From the NCBI GenBank assembly GCA_021779695.1, contig JAJYAE010000233.1:1-6883 (forward strand): DNA of 6,883 nucleotides, written 5' to 3'. This document shows, piece by piece, positions 1 through 6,363 of this stretch; position 1 is the first letter of the stretch; each line of letters starts with the position of its first letter. Made by a program: the position numbers and the translations under genes. The notes under the pieces are model-generated. The model searched no databases. It was given only the letters and a program-made list of their open reading frames with translations, and was not told the origin of the DNA. Origin of the DNA: Acidobacteriota bacterium (GTDB lineage: Bacteria; Acidobacteriota; Terriglobia; Terriglobales; Acidobacteriaceae).

Positions 1-166
1 AGCGGCGAAGGCCACGGGCAACGTTGTATTCGCCACCGCCCTCCCAGACCTGAAACGTGCGGGTGGTGGGGATGCGGAGTTCACCGGGATCGAGGCGCAG
101 CATGACCTCGCCGAGGCTGAGGCAGTCCCACCTGCGCGAGGAGTCGGGAATCTGGATGGCGTCCAT
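1..166 (-). CDS. kdgK: PfkB-family sugar kinase, probable 2-keto-3-deoxygluconate kinase (5' end only)
   Basis: About 55 N-terminal residues are present; the rest lies beyond the window start. After a short lead the protein reads SLGEVMLRLDPGE (residues 17-29), the first strand of the PfkB/ribokinase fold, and then WEGGGEYNVARGLRR (41-55). The Gly-Gly-x-x-Asn element there (G44, G45, N48) is the usual N-terminal sugar-binding signature of the family. The GEVMLRL wording is typical of KDG kinases, which phosphorylate 2-keto-3-deoxygluconate to KDPG in the cytoplasm. That fits the divergent D-mannonate dehydratase operon, whose product is KDG. I chose the ATG at 166, which has a purine-rich GGAGAGAG stretch upstream, though at a long spacing. 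An in-frame ATG at 193 would add nine residues but has no visible ribosome-binding site. The PfkB assignment is firm; KDG specificity rests on the signature plus context, and fructokinase or another sugar kinase remains possible. Confidence 0.8.
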   Translation of the reverse strand, partial: MDAIQIPDSSRRWDCLSLGEVMLRLDPGELRIPTTRTFQVWEGGGEYNVARGLRR

Positions 167-193
167 GCGAGCTTGAAGTCTCTCTCCGTCCAT

Positions 194-208
194 CAATGTA
201 AAGCATTG
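194..208. repeat. Perfect inverted repeat CAATG-n5-CATTG, candidate operator
   Basis: The sequence CAATGTAAAGCATTG has two perfect 5-bp arms around a 5-bp AT-rich centre. It lies 28-42 nt upstream of the preferred kdgK start, where a repressor could block transcription. Its size and dyad symmetry suit a dimeric regulator, but no regulator gene for this cluster lies in the window and I cannot match it to a named consensus. A 5-bp palindrome can arise by chance, so its function is inferred from its position. Confidence 0.35.
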
Positions 209-334
209 GGCCACTTCAAGGCTGTGGCATTCTGCTCAGGAAGTCGGGGTGCGTGGTAGATTGCCAATGGGCGGCAGAAAGCCGGTGTGGATGAGAGATC
301 CTGCTCGTACAAGGCGCCGCAGAAGTCTCGCAAG

Positions 335-341
335 AAGGGAG
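335..341 (+). promoter_or_regulatory. Shine-Dalgarno site that decides the TTG start of the SDR gene
   Basis: AAGGGAG lies 7 nt before the TTG at 349, with no comparable site before any other nearby start. The first plausible in-frame residues after the TTG lead directly into the SDR fold ([14 protein letters not shown]), so the TTG start is well supported. Confidence 0.7.
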
Positions 342-348
342 AACGCGA

Positions 349-1125
349 TTGAGCGGTGGACTGTTTGATCTGACTGGGCGCGTGGCGGTAGTGACTGGCG
401 GCACAACGGGCCTTGGTAAGGCCATTGCTCTGGGCCTGGCCGCTGCCGGAGCGGATGTAGTGGCGACGTCGCGCCGGCCGGAGCAGGTGAGCACTGTGGC
501 CCGGGAGATCGAGGGGATCGGGAGCCGCTCACTGCGCGTCGCGAGCGACGTGCAAAGCAGAGAATCGCTTCAGACGCTGCATGACTCGGTGCTGAAGGAG
601 TTCGGCAAGGTGGACATTCTGGTGAATGCTGCGGGCGTGACAAGCAAAGCGCCGACGCTGGATGCCAACGAAGCCGACTGGGCACGGGTGATGGACACGA
701 ATCTGAATGGGACGCTGCGCGCTTGCCAGATCTTTGGCAAAACGATGGTGCGCGCAGGTTATGGACGAATCATCAACCTTGGATCACTGACGACGTTTGT
801 CGGCTTTTATCACGTGGCTGCCTACGCGGCAAGCAAGGCCGGAGTGGGCGCGCTCACCAAAGTCCTGGCGATCGAACTGGCGCAGACCGGAGTGAATGTG
901 AATGCGATTGCGCCGGGTGTCTTCCCGACTCCGCTGAATGCCTCGCTGGTGCTGAATACGCCACGCGGAGAAGAGCTTCTGCTGCGGACTCCGATGCGGC
1001 GATTTGGTGAAGCGAAGGAGATTGCCGGAACTGCGGTGTATCTGGCGTCAGAGGCGGCATCATTTGTGACCGGCGAGATTATCGCGGTGGATGGAGGCTT
1101 TCTGGCGAGTGGCGTGAATCAGTAG
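349..1125 (+). CDS. Classical SDR-family dehydrogenase/reductase, candidate fructuronate-mannonate oxidoreductase
   Basis: This is a 258-residue classical short-chain dehydrogenase of normal length. The Rossmann glycine motif TGGTTGLG is at 16-23, D67 lies in the usual adenine-contact position, and NAAG is at 93-96. The catalytic residues are N118, S146, Y159 and K163 (YAASK). PG at 189-190 and the C-terminal VDGGF are typical. The end of strand beta-2 reads TSRRP with no acidic residue, and R42/R43 suggest NADP(H) rather than NAD(H) preference (family knowledge). Closest in style are gluconate 5-dehydrogenase and KduD-like sugar-acid SDRs. Standing first in an operon with D-mannonate dehydratase 46 bp downstream, it could reduce D-fructuronate (or another keto-hexonate) to D-mannonate. 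That role is inference, because SDR specificity cannot be read from sequence. The gene starts with TTG, supported by a strong ribosome-binding site. Confidence 0.9.
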   Translation: MSGGLFDLTGRVAVVTGGTTGLGKAIALGLAAAGADVVATSRRPEQVSTVAREIEGIGSRSLRVASDVQSRESLQTLHDSVLKEFGKVDILVNAAGVTSKAPTLDANEADWARVMDTNLNGTLRACQIFGKTMVRAGYGRIINLGSLTTFVGFYHVAAYAASKAGVGALTKVLAIELAQTGVNVNAIAPGVFPTPLNASLVLNTPRGEELLLRTPMRRFGEAKEIAGTAVYLASEAASFVTGEIIAVDGGFLASGVNQ

Positions 1126-1151
1126 GCACTGCGTATCGAAGCATCATCAAG

Positions 1152-1165
1152 CGAGAGGGCTCTCG
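1152..1165 (+). promoter_or_regulatory. Small inverted repeat over the manD ribosome-binding site
   Basis: CGAGAGGGCTCTCG has complementary arms CGAGA and TCTCG around a GGGC loop. The same GAGAGGG is the best Shine-Dalgarno match for manD, ending 12 nt before its ATG. If the hairpin forms in the mRNA it would partly hide the ribosome-binding site. The stem is only 5 bp, so the structure is possible rather than demonstrated. Confidence 0.3.
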
Positions 1166-1171
1166 ACTGGC

Positions 1172-2380
1172 ATGAAGATCACAAATGCGTATGTCAACAT
1201 CACGTCACCGGGGCGGAACTTCGTCACGCTGAAGTTAGAGACGGATGAAGGAATCTATGGCCTGGGCGATGGCACGCTGAACGGGCGCGAGATGGCCGTT
1301 GCCACCTACCTGACGGAGCATGTGATTCCGTGCCTGATCGGTCGCGACCCATTCCAGACAGAAGATATCTGGCAGTATCTGTACCGCGGCCCGTATTGGC
1401 GTCGGGGGCCGGTGACGATGGCTGCGATTGCCGCAGTGGACGTAGCACTGTGGGACATTAAAGGCAAGGCGCTCAAAACGCCTGTATATAACCTGCTGGG
1501 CGGCAAGAGTCGCGAGGGCGTGCTGGTGTATGCGCATGCCAATGGCAAGGACCTGGAGCACGCGCTCGAGGATGTGGCGCGGCACAGGGACCTTGGTTAC
1601 AAAGCAATCCGTGTGCAGAGCGGCATTCCGGGAGTGCCGAGCACGTATGGGGTTGCGAAGGGAAGTGGCCGCTATGAACCGGCCGAGCGGGGGTTGCCGC
1701 CGGAGCAGGCATGGGCGACGGAGCCGTATCTGCGGCACACGCCGAAGCTATTTGCAAAGGTGCGCGAGCAGTTTGGCGAGGATCTGCATCTGCTGCACGA
1801 TTGTCATCATCGGCTGACGCCGATTGAGGCGGCGCGGCTGGGCAAGGAACTGGAGCCGTTCCACCTTTTCTGGATGGAGGACCCGACTCCGGCGGAACTG
1901 CAGGAGGGCTTCAAGGTCATTCGCGAGCACACGACGACGCCGCTGGCCGTGGGGGAAGTCTTCAACTCAGTCTGGGACGCGCACGATTTGATTCGTAACC
2001 AGTGGATCGATTATCTGCGGATGACGGTGGTGCATGGCGGTGGATTGACGCACCTGAAGAAGACGGCGGATTTTGCGGCGCTCTATCATGTGCGGACCGG
2101 ATGCCACGGTGCGACGGACCTGTCGCCGGTGACGATGGCTGCGGCGCTGCATTTTGGCACGGCAATTCACAACTTCGGGATTCAGGAGCACATGCCGCAC
2201 ACCGACGAGACCGACGCTGTGTTTCCGCATGCGTACACGTTCAAGGACGGAATGATGCATCCCGGCGATGCGACCGGGCTTGGCGTGGATCTGGATGAAA
2301 AGCTGGCGGCGAAGTATCCCTATCAGCGGGCGTATCTGCCGGTGAACCGAAAGCTGGATGGGACTTTGACTGACTGGTAA
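1172..2380 (+). CDS. manD: D-mannonate dehydratase, enolase superfamily (ManD/RspA type)
   Basis: The 402-residue protein is full length for the ManD subgroup, with an N-terminal capping domain (about 1-115) and a TIM-barrel catalytic domain. It removes water from D-mannonate to give 2-keto-3-deoxy-D-gluconate in a Mg2+-dependent reaction. Every key residue sits at the number known from characterised ManD enzymes: the Arg147/Tyr159 base pair, metal ligands D210, E236 and E262, His212 as acid catalyst, plus H312 and E339 in the pocket. Recognisable stretches include [21 protein letters not shown] and AVGEVFNS. Residue 314 is Ala in the HGATDLSP motif; to my recollection high-efficiency mannonate dehydratases carry Ala here, while low-efficiency or gluconate-active members carry Pro. 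The protein ends in the family's usual DGTLxDW tail. The neighbouring SDR and the divergent KDG kinase supply the steps before and after. D-gluconate as substrate is the main alternative. Confidence 0.93.
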   Translation: MKITNAYVNITSPGRNFVTLKLETDEGIYGLGDGTLNGREMAVATYLTEHVIPCLIGRDPFQTEDIWQYLYRGPYWRRGPVTMAAIAAVDVALWDIKGKALKTPVYNLLGGKSREGVLVYAHANGKDLEHALEDVARHRDLGYKAIRVQSGIPGVPSTYGVAKGSGRYEPAERGLPPEQAWATEPYLRHTPKLFAKVREQFGEDLHLLHDCHHRLTPIEAARLGKELEPFHLFWMEDPTPAELQEGFKVIREHTTTPLAVGEVFNSVWDAHDLIRNQWIDYLRMTVVHGGGLTHLKKTADFAALYHVRTGCHGATDLSPVTMAAALHFGTAIHNFGIQEHMPHTDETDAVFPHAYTFKDGMMHPGDATGLGVDLDEKLAAKYPYQRAYLPVNRKLDGTLTDW

Positions 2381-2411
2381 GGTTGCGCACTAAAAAAGGG
2401 ACAAGGAAAAA

Positions 2412-3557
2412 ATGACCGCAGAACGCAAGTTGCGGATGGGGATGGTCGGCGGCGGGCCGGGCGCGTTTATCGGGCCGGTGCACCGCATGGCCGCAGAGCT
2501 GGATGGAAAGATCGAGCTGGTGGCGGGAGCATTTTCGCAGTCTGCGGAGCGGTCGCGCGCGGCAGGAGAGGCTTACCGCATCGCACCGGAACGCGCATAT
2601 ACCAGCTACGCAGCGATGGTGGAGGCTGAGCGCAAGCGCCCGGATGGGATTGACTTTTTGGCGATTGTGACTCCGAATGCACTGCACCTGCCGGTGGCGG
2701 AGGCGGCGCTGCGCGCAGGCTTTCCGGTGATGAGCGACAAACCGGCCACAGCGACGTATGAGGAAGCGCTGGCGCTGGAGAAAGCTGTGACGGCAGCGGG
2801 ATTGCCCTATGGGCTGACGCACACCTATGCAGGCTACGCGCTGGTGCGCGAGGCGCGAGCGATTTGTGCGAGCGGCCAGCTGGGAACGATTCGCAAGGTT
2901 GCAGTGGAGTACCTGCAAGGTTGGCTGAGCCGGCCGCTGGAGCAGACGGGGCACAAGCAGGCGGGTTGGCGATCGGATCCCGCATTGAACGGGCCTGGTG
3001 GGTGCATCGGCGATATTGGAGTGCATGCGTTTCATCTGCTGGAGTATGTGACCGGGCTGGACGCGACCGCACTGCATGCAACGCTGCGCTGCGTGGTACC
3101 GGGGCGGAGGGTGGATGACGACTGCACGGCGCTGCTGCGGCTGGAGAATGGCGCGAGCGTGGTGCTGATGGCTTCACAAATTGCGGTGGGCGAGGGAAAT
3201 GGCCTGCGGTTGCGCGTGTATGGCGAGAACGGTTCGCTGGATTGGCGGCAGGAAGATCCGAACCGGTTGCGGCTGAAGTGGCTGGATGGCGCGGAGGAGA
3301 TTCGGCATGCGGCGGGAGCGTATCTGAGTGAGGATGCGCGGATGGTGACGCGGCTGCCGGGCGGGCATCCGGAAGGATTCATTGAGGCCTTTGCGGTGTT
3401 GTATCGCGAGTTTGCGGGTGGCCTGATTGCGTGGAAGAAGGGCGAGCGGAACCCGATGCCGGCGACATTGCCGGGGATTCGCGCGGGCGTGCGGGGCATG
3501 CGATTCATCGAGCGCGCGATTGCGAGCAGCGCGAAGCAGCAGTGGGTTGATTTTTGA
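2412..3557 (+). CDS. Cytoplasmic Gfo/Idh/MocA-family NAD(P)-dependent oxidoreductase
   Basis: This 381-residue protein has an N-terminal Rossmann domain (about 7-125) with the glycine-rich turn GMVGGGPGAFIG (10-21), followed by the C-terminal alpha/beta domain typical of the family. The usual EKP motif appears as SDKP (108-111), with K110 as the expected catalytic lysine. GDIGVHAFHLLEYVTG (200-215) provides the D201/H205 pair that commonly completes the active site. There is no signal peptide, so it acts in the cytoplasm. Such enzymes oxidise or reduce a sugar, inositol or sugar-acid hydroxyl with a nicotinamide cofactor; which one cannot be read here. AAGGA stands 4-5 nt before the ATG, 31 bp after manD, so it is almost certainly co-transcribed. 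Its partner is the TIM-barrel gene 30 bp downstream. Family members paired this way often act through keto-sugar intermediates, which is an inference for this copy. Confidence 0.92.
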   Translation: MTAERKLRMGMVGGGPGAFIGPVHRMAAELDGKIELVAGAFSQSAERSRAAGEAYRIAPERAYTSYAAMVEAERKRPDGIDFLAIVTPNALHLPVAEAALRAGFPVMSDKPATATYEEALALEKAVTAAGLPYGLTHTYAGYALVREARAICASGQLGTIRKVAVEYLQGWLSRPLEQTGHKQAGWRSDPALNGPGGCIGDIGVHAFHLLEYVTGLDATALHATLRCVVPGRRVDDDCTALLRLENGASVVLMASQIAVGEGNGLRLRVYGENGSLDWRQEDPNRLRLKWLDGAEEIRHAAGAYLSEDARMVTRLPGGHPEGFIEAFAVLYREFAGGLIAWKKGERNPMPATLPGIRAGVRGMRFIERAIASSAKQQWVDF

Positions 3558-3587
3558 CGGTGCGCCTGGGCCGCGAGGAGAGAGCCA

Positions 3588-4643
3588 ATGAAGACGATCA
3601 AGGGACCGGGGATTTTTCTTGCACAGTTCGCGGGTGATGCGGAACCGTTTAATTCTCTCGACGGGATGGCGAAATGGGCGGCGGGGCTGGGCTTCGCGGG
3701 CGTGCAGATTCCAAGCTGGGACGGACGGCTGTTTGATCTGCAACGTGCAGCGGAGAGCAAGACCTACTGCGATGAAGTGCTCGGCACGCTGAGCCGGCAT
3801 GGGCTGTCGCTGACAGAGCTCTCGACGCATCTGCAGGGCCAGCTTGTGGCAAGCCATGCGGCGTATGACACGCTGCTGGATGGCATTGCGCCGCAGGCGG
3901 TGCATGGCAACGTGAAGGCGCGCACGGTGTGGGCAGTGCAGCAGTTGCTGTGGGCAGCGAAGGCAAGCAGGAACCTCGGGCTCGATGCACACGCAACATT
4001 TTCCGGCGCGCTGGCGTGGCCGTTTTTTTATCCATGGCCGCAACGACCGGCGGGGTTGATTGAGGAGGCATTTGCAGAGTTGGCGCAGCGGTGGCTGCCG
4101 ATTCTGCGGGCCTTTGACGAGGCCGGCGTGGATGTGTGCTTTGAGCTGCATCCGGGCGAGGACCTGCATGACGGCGTGACGTTTGAGCGATTTCTCGATG
4201 CGGTGGGCGGACATGTGCGGGCGAATATTCTGTACGACCCGAGCCACATGGTGCTGCAACAGATGGACTACCTGGCGTTCCTCGATCTCTATCACGAGCG
4301 GGTGCGCGCATTTCATGTGAAGGATGCGGAGTACAGGCCAAGTGGGCGCAGCGGCGTGTATGGCGGCTATCAGGACTGGATTGATCGCGCGGGCCGGTTT
4401 CGTTCGCTGGGCGATGGGCAGATTGACTTCGGCGCCATCTTCAGTAAGATGGCGCAGTATGACTATCCGGGCTGGGCGGTGTTGGAGTGGGAGTGTTGCC
4501 TCAAGCATCCCGAGGTGGGCGCGGCAGAAGGCGCAGAGTTCATCCGCTCGCATATGATTCGCGTGACAGAGCGAGCCTTTGATGACTTTGCGGGTGCGGC
4601 GCCGGATGCCGAGCGGAACCGGAAGATTCTGGGTCTTGGCTAA
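3588..4643 (+). CDS. Sugar isomerase/epimerase-like TIM-barrel protein (AP_endonuc_2 / xylose isomerase-like)
   Basis: This 351-residue single-domain TIM barrel has a conserved type of N-terminus (FLAQFAGDAEPFNSLDGMAK, 10-29). Likely divalent-metal ligands follow the order seen in the epimerase family: E186 in FELHPGED, D217 and H220 in YDPSH, H243 and D246 in FHVKDAE, and E300 in VLEWECC. Enzymes of this fold isomerise or epimerise free or phosphorylated sugars, keto-sugars or hydroxypyruvate; others in the fold are DNA endonucleases, but the sugar-operon setting argues against that. The start has GAGGAG 7 nt upstream. The gene sits 30 bp after the Gfo/Idh/MocA gene and closes the operon, so the two probably act on successive intermediates. 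Since no uronate isomerase is visible here, it could fill that step, but this is a guess. The exact substrate is unknown. Confidence 0.88.
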   Translation: MKTIKGPGIFLAQFAGDAEPFNSLDGMAKWAAGLGFAGVQIPSWDGRLFDLQRAAESKTYCDEVLGTLSRHGLSLTELSTHLQGQLVASHAAYDTLLDGIAPQAVHGNVKARTVWAVQQLLWAAKASRNLGLDAHATFSGALAWPFFYPWPQRPAGLIEEAFAELAQRWLPILRAFDEAGVDVCFELHPGEDLHDGVTFERFLDAVGGHVRANILYDPSHMVLQQMDYLAFLDLYHERVRAFHVKDAEYRPSGRSGVYGGYQDWIDRAGRFRSLGDGQIDFGAIFSKMAQYDYPGWAVLEWECCLKHPEVGAAEGAEFIRSHMIRVTERAFDDFAGAAPDAERNRKILGLG

Positions 4644-4660
4644 AGCGGCGCCGGGTGACG
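4644..4660. other. 17-bp convergent junction without a recognisable terminator
   Basis: The stop codons of the rightward TIM-barrel gene and the leftward GFOR-like gene are separated by only 17 bp. The gap holds the self-complementary octamer CGGCGCCG but no stem with a loop and no T-run on either strand. Both transcripts probably run into the opposite gene before ending. Confidence 0.5.
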
Positions 4661-5746
4661 TTATCCGAGCGTGAGTCCTGCGGAGCGATAGATCTCCGCG
4701 ATGTACCGCATGTCGCGCAGTCCTTCTTCGCCGGACGTCTTGGGCTCCAGACCATTCTGAACGCAGTGAGAGAAGTGATCGGCCTGCGCGGTGAATTGGT
4801 ATGGATCACGCGCGGTGTTGGGCTCGTCAAGCTGCTTGCCGCCGAAATCGCCAAGCAGGCGCTCGCCGTCATAGTTGAAAGCGGGTTCGCCCGCGATCCA
4901 GCCCTTTGAACCGTGGACGCGGAAGAAGCCATCCATCGGTGCACCATAAGTGGTGTTGCAGCTGGCGACGATGCCGGAGGGGAACTTCATGGTCCAGGAG
5001 ACGTTCTCCTCAACTTCATTGAAGCGGCCGTCGTGATCGATGACGGAGGCGAATGCGGAGATGCTTGCGGGCTCCTCCCCGGTGAGGTAGCGGCAGGCGT
5101 TGAGTGAGTAGATGCCGACGTCGACGAGCGGGCCGCCGCCAGCTAGCTTTCGGTTGAGCCGCCACTCGCCGGGAGCAATGTTGAAGCCGAACGCGCTCTC
5201 AATGGCCTGCACCTGGCCGATGGCGCCGGAACGGATGAGCTGGACTGCCTTGAGGTTGGTGGGCTCGTAGTGGCAGCGGTAGGCGATCATCAGCCTGACG
5301 TTGGCGGCCTTGCAGGCGGCGATCATCGCTTCCGCATCGGCGACGGAGGTGCTCATGGGTTTTTCGCACAGCACATGCTTTCCGGCTTTGGCTGCGCGGA
5401 TGGTGTATTCGGCGTGCATGGAGTTGGGCAGCGCGACGTAGACGGCCTGCACGTCCTTGTTTTTCGCAATCTCGTCGAAGTTTTCGTAGTTGTAGATGGA
5501 GCTGGAGGGCACGCCGTACTGGGCGGCGATGCGGTCGGCCTTGTCGCGGTGGCCACTGACGAGGGCCGCGACGCGCGAGTTGCTGGTGTTCTGGATGCCC
5601 GCCATGAAGTGGCCTGCGATGCGCCCGAGGCCGATGATGGCGTAACCAGTTTTCGCGTCGGAGGATTGTGCCGGGATGGACGGCGCGACGGAGGCGGCGA
5701 TACCAAGAGCGCTAAAACGCGCGAATTCTCTTCGAGTGAGCTTCAT
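4661..5746 (-). CDS. Tat-exported glucose-fructose oxidoreductase-like enzyme (Gfo/Idh/MocA family)
   Basis: The 361-residue protein opens with a twin-arginine signal, MKLTRREFARFSALG, then a mild hydrophobic stretch and a possible cleavage after Ala-Gln-Ser near residue 28, so it should fold with cofactor and be exported to the periplasm. The mature part resembles Zymomonas GFOR through its length: GLGRIA (39-44), ALVSG with S64 and K69, Y87, LPNSMHAEY, CEKPM with catalytic K129, YRCHYEP, and DVGIYSLN with D209 and Y213. These correspond to GFOR S116, K121, Y139, K181, D265 and Y269, which bind NADP and catalyse hydride transfer between sugars. Two differences stand out: almost no N-terminal arm between signal and Rossmann fold, and a C-terminus about a dozen residues shorter. 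I chose the ATG at 5746 because the Tat signal then begins the protein and GAGG lies 10 nt upstream; an in-frame ATG at 5821 would add 25 unlikely residues. Its substrates are unproven. Confidence 0.9.
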   Translation of the reverse strand: MKLTRREFARFSALGIAASVAPSIPAQSSDAKTGYAIIGLGRIAGHFMAGIQNTSNSRVAALVSGHRDKADRIAAQYGVPSSSIYNYENFDEIAKNKDVQAVYVALPNSMHAEYTIRAAKAGKHVLCEKPMSTSVADAEAMIAACKAANVRLMIAYRCHYEPTNLKAVQLIRSGAIGQVQAIESAFGFNIAPGEWRLNRKLAGGGPLVDVGIYSLNACRYLTGEEPASISAFASVIDHDGRFNEVEENVSWTMKFPSGIVASCNTTYGAPMDGFFRVHGSKGWIAGEPAFNYDGERLLGDFGGKQLDEPNTARDPYQFTAQADHFSHCVQNGLEPKTSGEEGLRDMRYIAEIYRSAGLTLG

Positions 5747-5862
5747 AGCAGAATAGCCTCGTTTGCGTGGATGCGTGCGATTCAGATTCGGGTGGACGGA
5801 CAGGGAATTCTCGTGTTCCATCCATATAAATCGATTTTGAATGAGATGCGCAAGGGGAAAAG
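5747..5862 (-). other. Intergenic stretch between the Lrp-type regulator and the GFOR-like gene
   Basis: This 116-bp gap separates two leftward genes, long enough for the GFOR-like gene to have its own promoter. On the minus strand an AT-rich TTTATATGG patch could include a -10 element, but the upstream TTGCGC is a poor -35. I see no strong terminator or repeat. Confidence 0.3.
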
Positions 5863-6357
5863 CTAGCGGCGGCGTGAAGGCTTGCGGGAGATGGTTACGA
5901 GTTTACCGGTGACCGCGAAGCGCCGATGCTCGACGGGCGAGGAGAGCACGAGACTGGTGACCGGAGTGCCGTAGGGAAGCAGTGCCTCGATCAGTGCTTC
6001 GAGGTCGGCCATGTTGGTGGTCGTGACCTTGAGCAGGAAGTCGTCACTGCCGGTGAGGTGGTGGCACTCGCGGACCTCTTCGAGTGCCTGCACGAAGTCG
6101 AGGAGGCGGCGGTAGTTTTGGCCGCTGCAGCTCATGCGGATAAAGGCCATGACCTCCAGGCCGAGCGCGTCGTGATCAATGTCGACTGTATAACCGCGGA
6201 TGATTCCAACGTCTTCCATTTGCCTGAGTCGCTCGGCGGTGGCGGTGGGTGAGAGGCTGATGCGGCGGCTCAGCTCGGCGAGGCTCAGGCGGGCATTACG
6301 CTGAAGCTCATCAAGGAGCTTTCGTCCATAAATATCCATCAGCGCCGTGGAATCCAT
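5863..6357 (-). CDS. Lrp/AsnC-family transcriptional regulator
   Basis: The 164-residue protein has the normal length and layout of the family. An N-terminal helix-turn-helix (about 8-58) includes RLSLAELSRRISLSPTATAE and the typical end GIIRGYTVDID. A C-terminal RAM/ligand-sensing domain (about 65-142) includes HHLTGSDDFLLKV, where amino-acid effectors usually bind. The C-terminus is unusually basic (SRKPSRRR) and may add DNA contacts, which is inference. The ATG at 6357 has AGG 8 nt upstream; an ATG two codons earlier at 6363 is nearly equal. A longer reading that overlaps hutH in antisense is not credible. Lrp-type proteins bind DNA as dimers to octamers, commonly control the neighbouring divergent gene and sense amino acids, so histidine or a breakdown product of it is a reasonable effector guess given hutH next door. 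Control of the downstream GFOR-like gene cannot be excluded. Confidence 0.92.
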   Translation of the reverse strand: MDSTALMDIYGRKLLDELQRNARLSLAELSRRISLSPTATAERLRQMEDVGIIRGYTVDIDHDALGLEVMAFIRMSCSGQNYRRLLDFVQALEEVRECHHLTGSDDFLLKVTTTNMADLEALIEALLPYGTPVTSLVLSSPVEHRRFAVTGKLVTISRKPSRRR

Positions 6358-6363
6358 TGCCAT

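Larger units (their letters stand above)
167..348. promoter_or_regulatory. Divergent intergenic region between kdgK and the SDR-manD operon
   Basis: Both transcription units of the sugar-acid cluster must start in or near this stretch, so shared control is likely (inference). It contains a perfect inverted repeat at 194-208, listed separately. A TTGCCA hexamer at 261-266 resembles a -35 box on the plus strand, but I see no convincing -10 at 16-18 bp spacing, so no promoter is called. No small ORF or RNA gene stands out. Confidence 0.55.

Noticed and set aside
261..290. TTGCCA as a -35 box for the SDR-manD operon
   Set aside because: It matches five of six consensus bases, but no acceptable -10 hexamer is present at 16-19 bp downstream, so no promoter was called.
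2241..3077. Minus-strand open frame of 278 codons opposite manD and the Gfo/Idh gene
   Set aside because: It overlaps two confidently assigned genes in antisense, shows low-complexity Arg/His/Ser composition and has no domain signature.
3174..4553. Long minus-strand open frame of 459 codons opposite the 3' part of the Gfo/Idh gene and the TIM-barrel gene
   Set aside because: Its translation is rich in Arg, His, Pro and Ala with no recognisable domain, as expected for the antisense of GC-rich coding DNA. The plus-strand genes beneath it have clear family motifs.
5747..5821. 25-residue N-terminal extension of the GFOR-like protein to an ATG at 5821
   Set aside because: It would bury the twin-arginine motif about 30 residues in. 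The ATG at 5746 starts a standard Tat signal and has a GAGG ribosome-binding site. GFOR itself has a long region before its arginines, so the extension is not fully excluded.
5270..5866. Plus-strand open frame of 198 codons opposite the GFOR-like gene
   Set aside because: It is rich in Gly, Val, Asp and His with no motif, a typical antisense shadow of the confidently assigned oxidoreductase.
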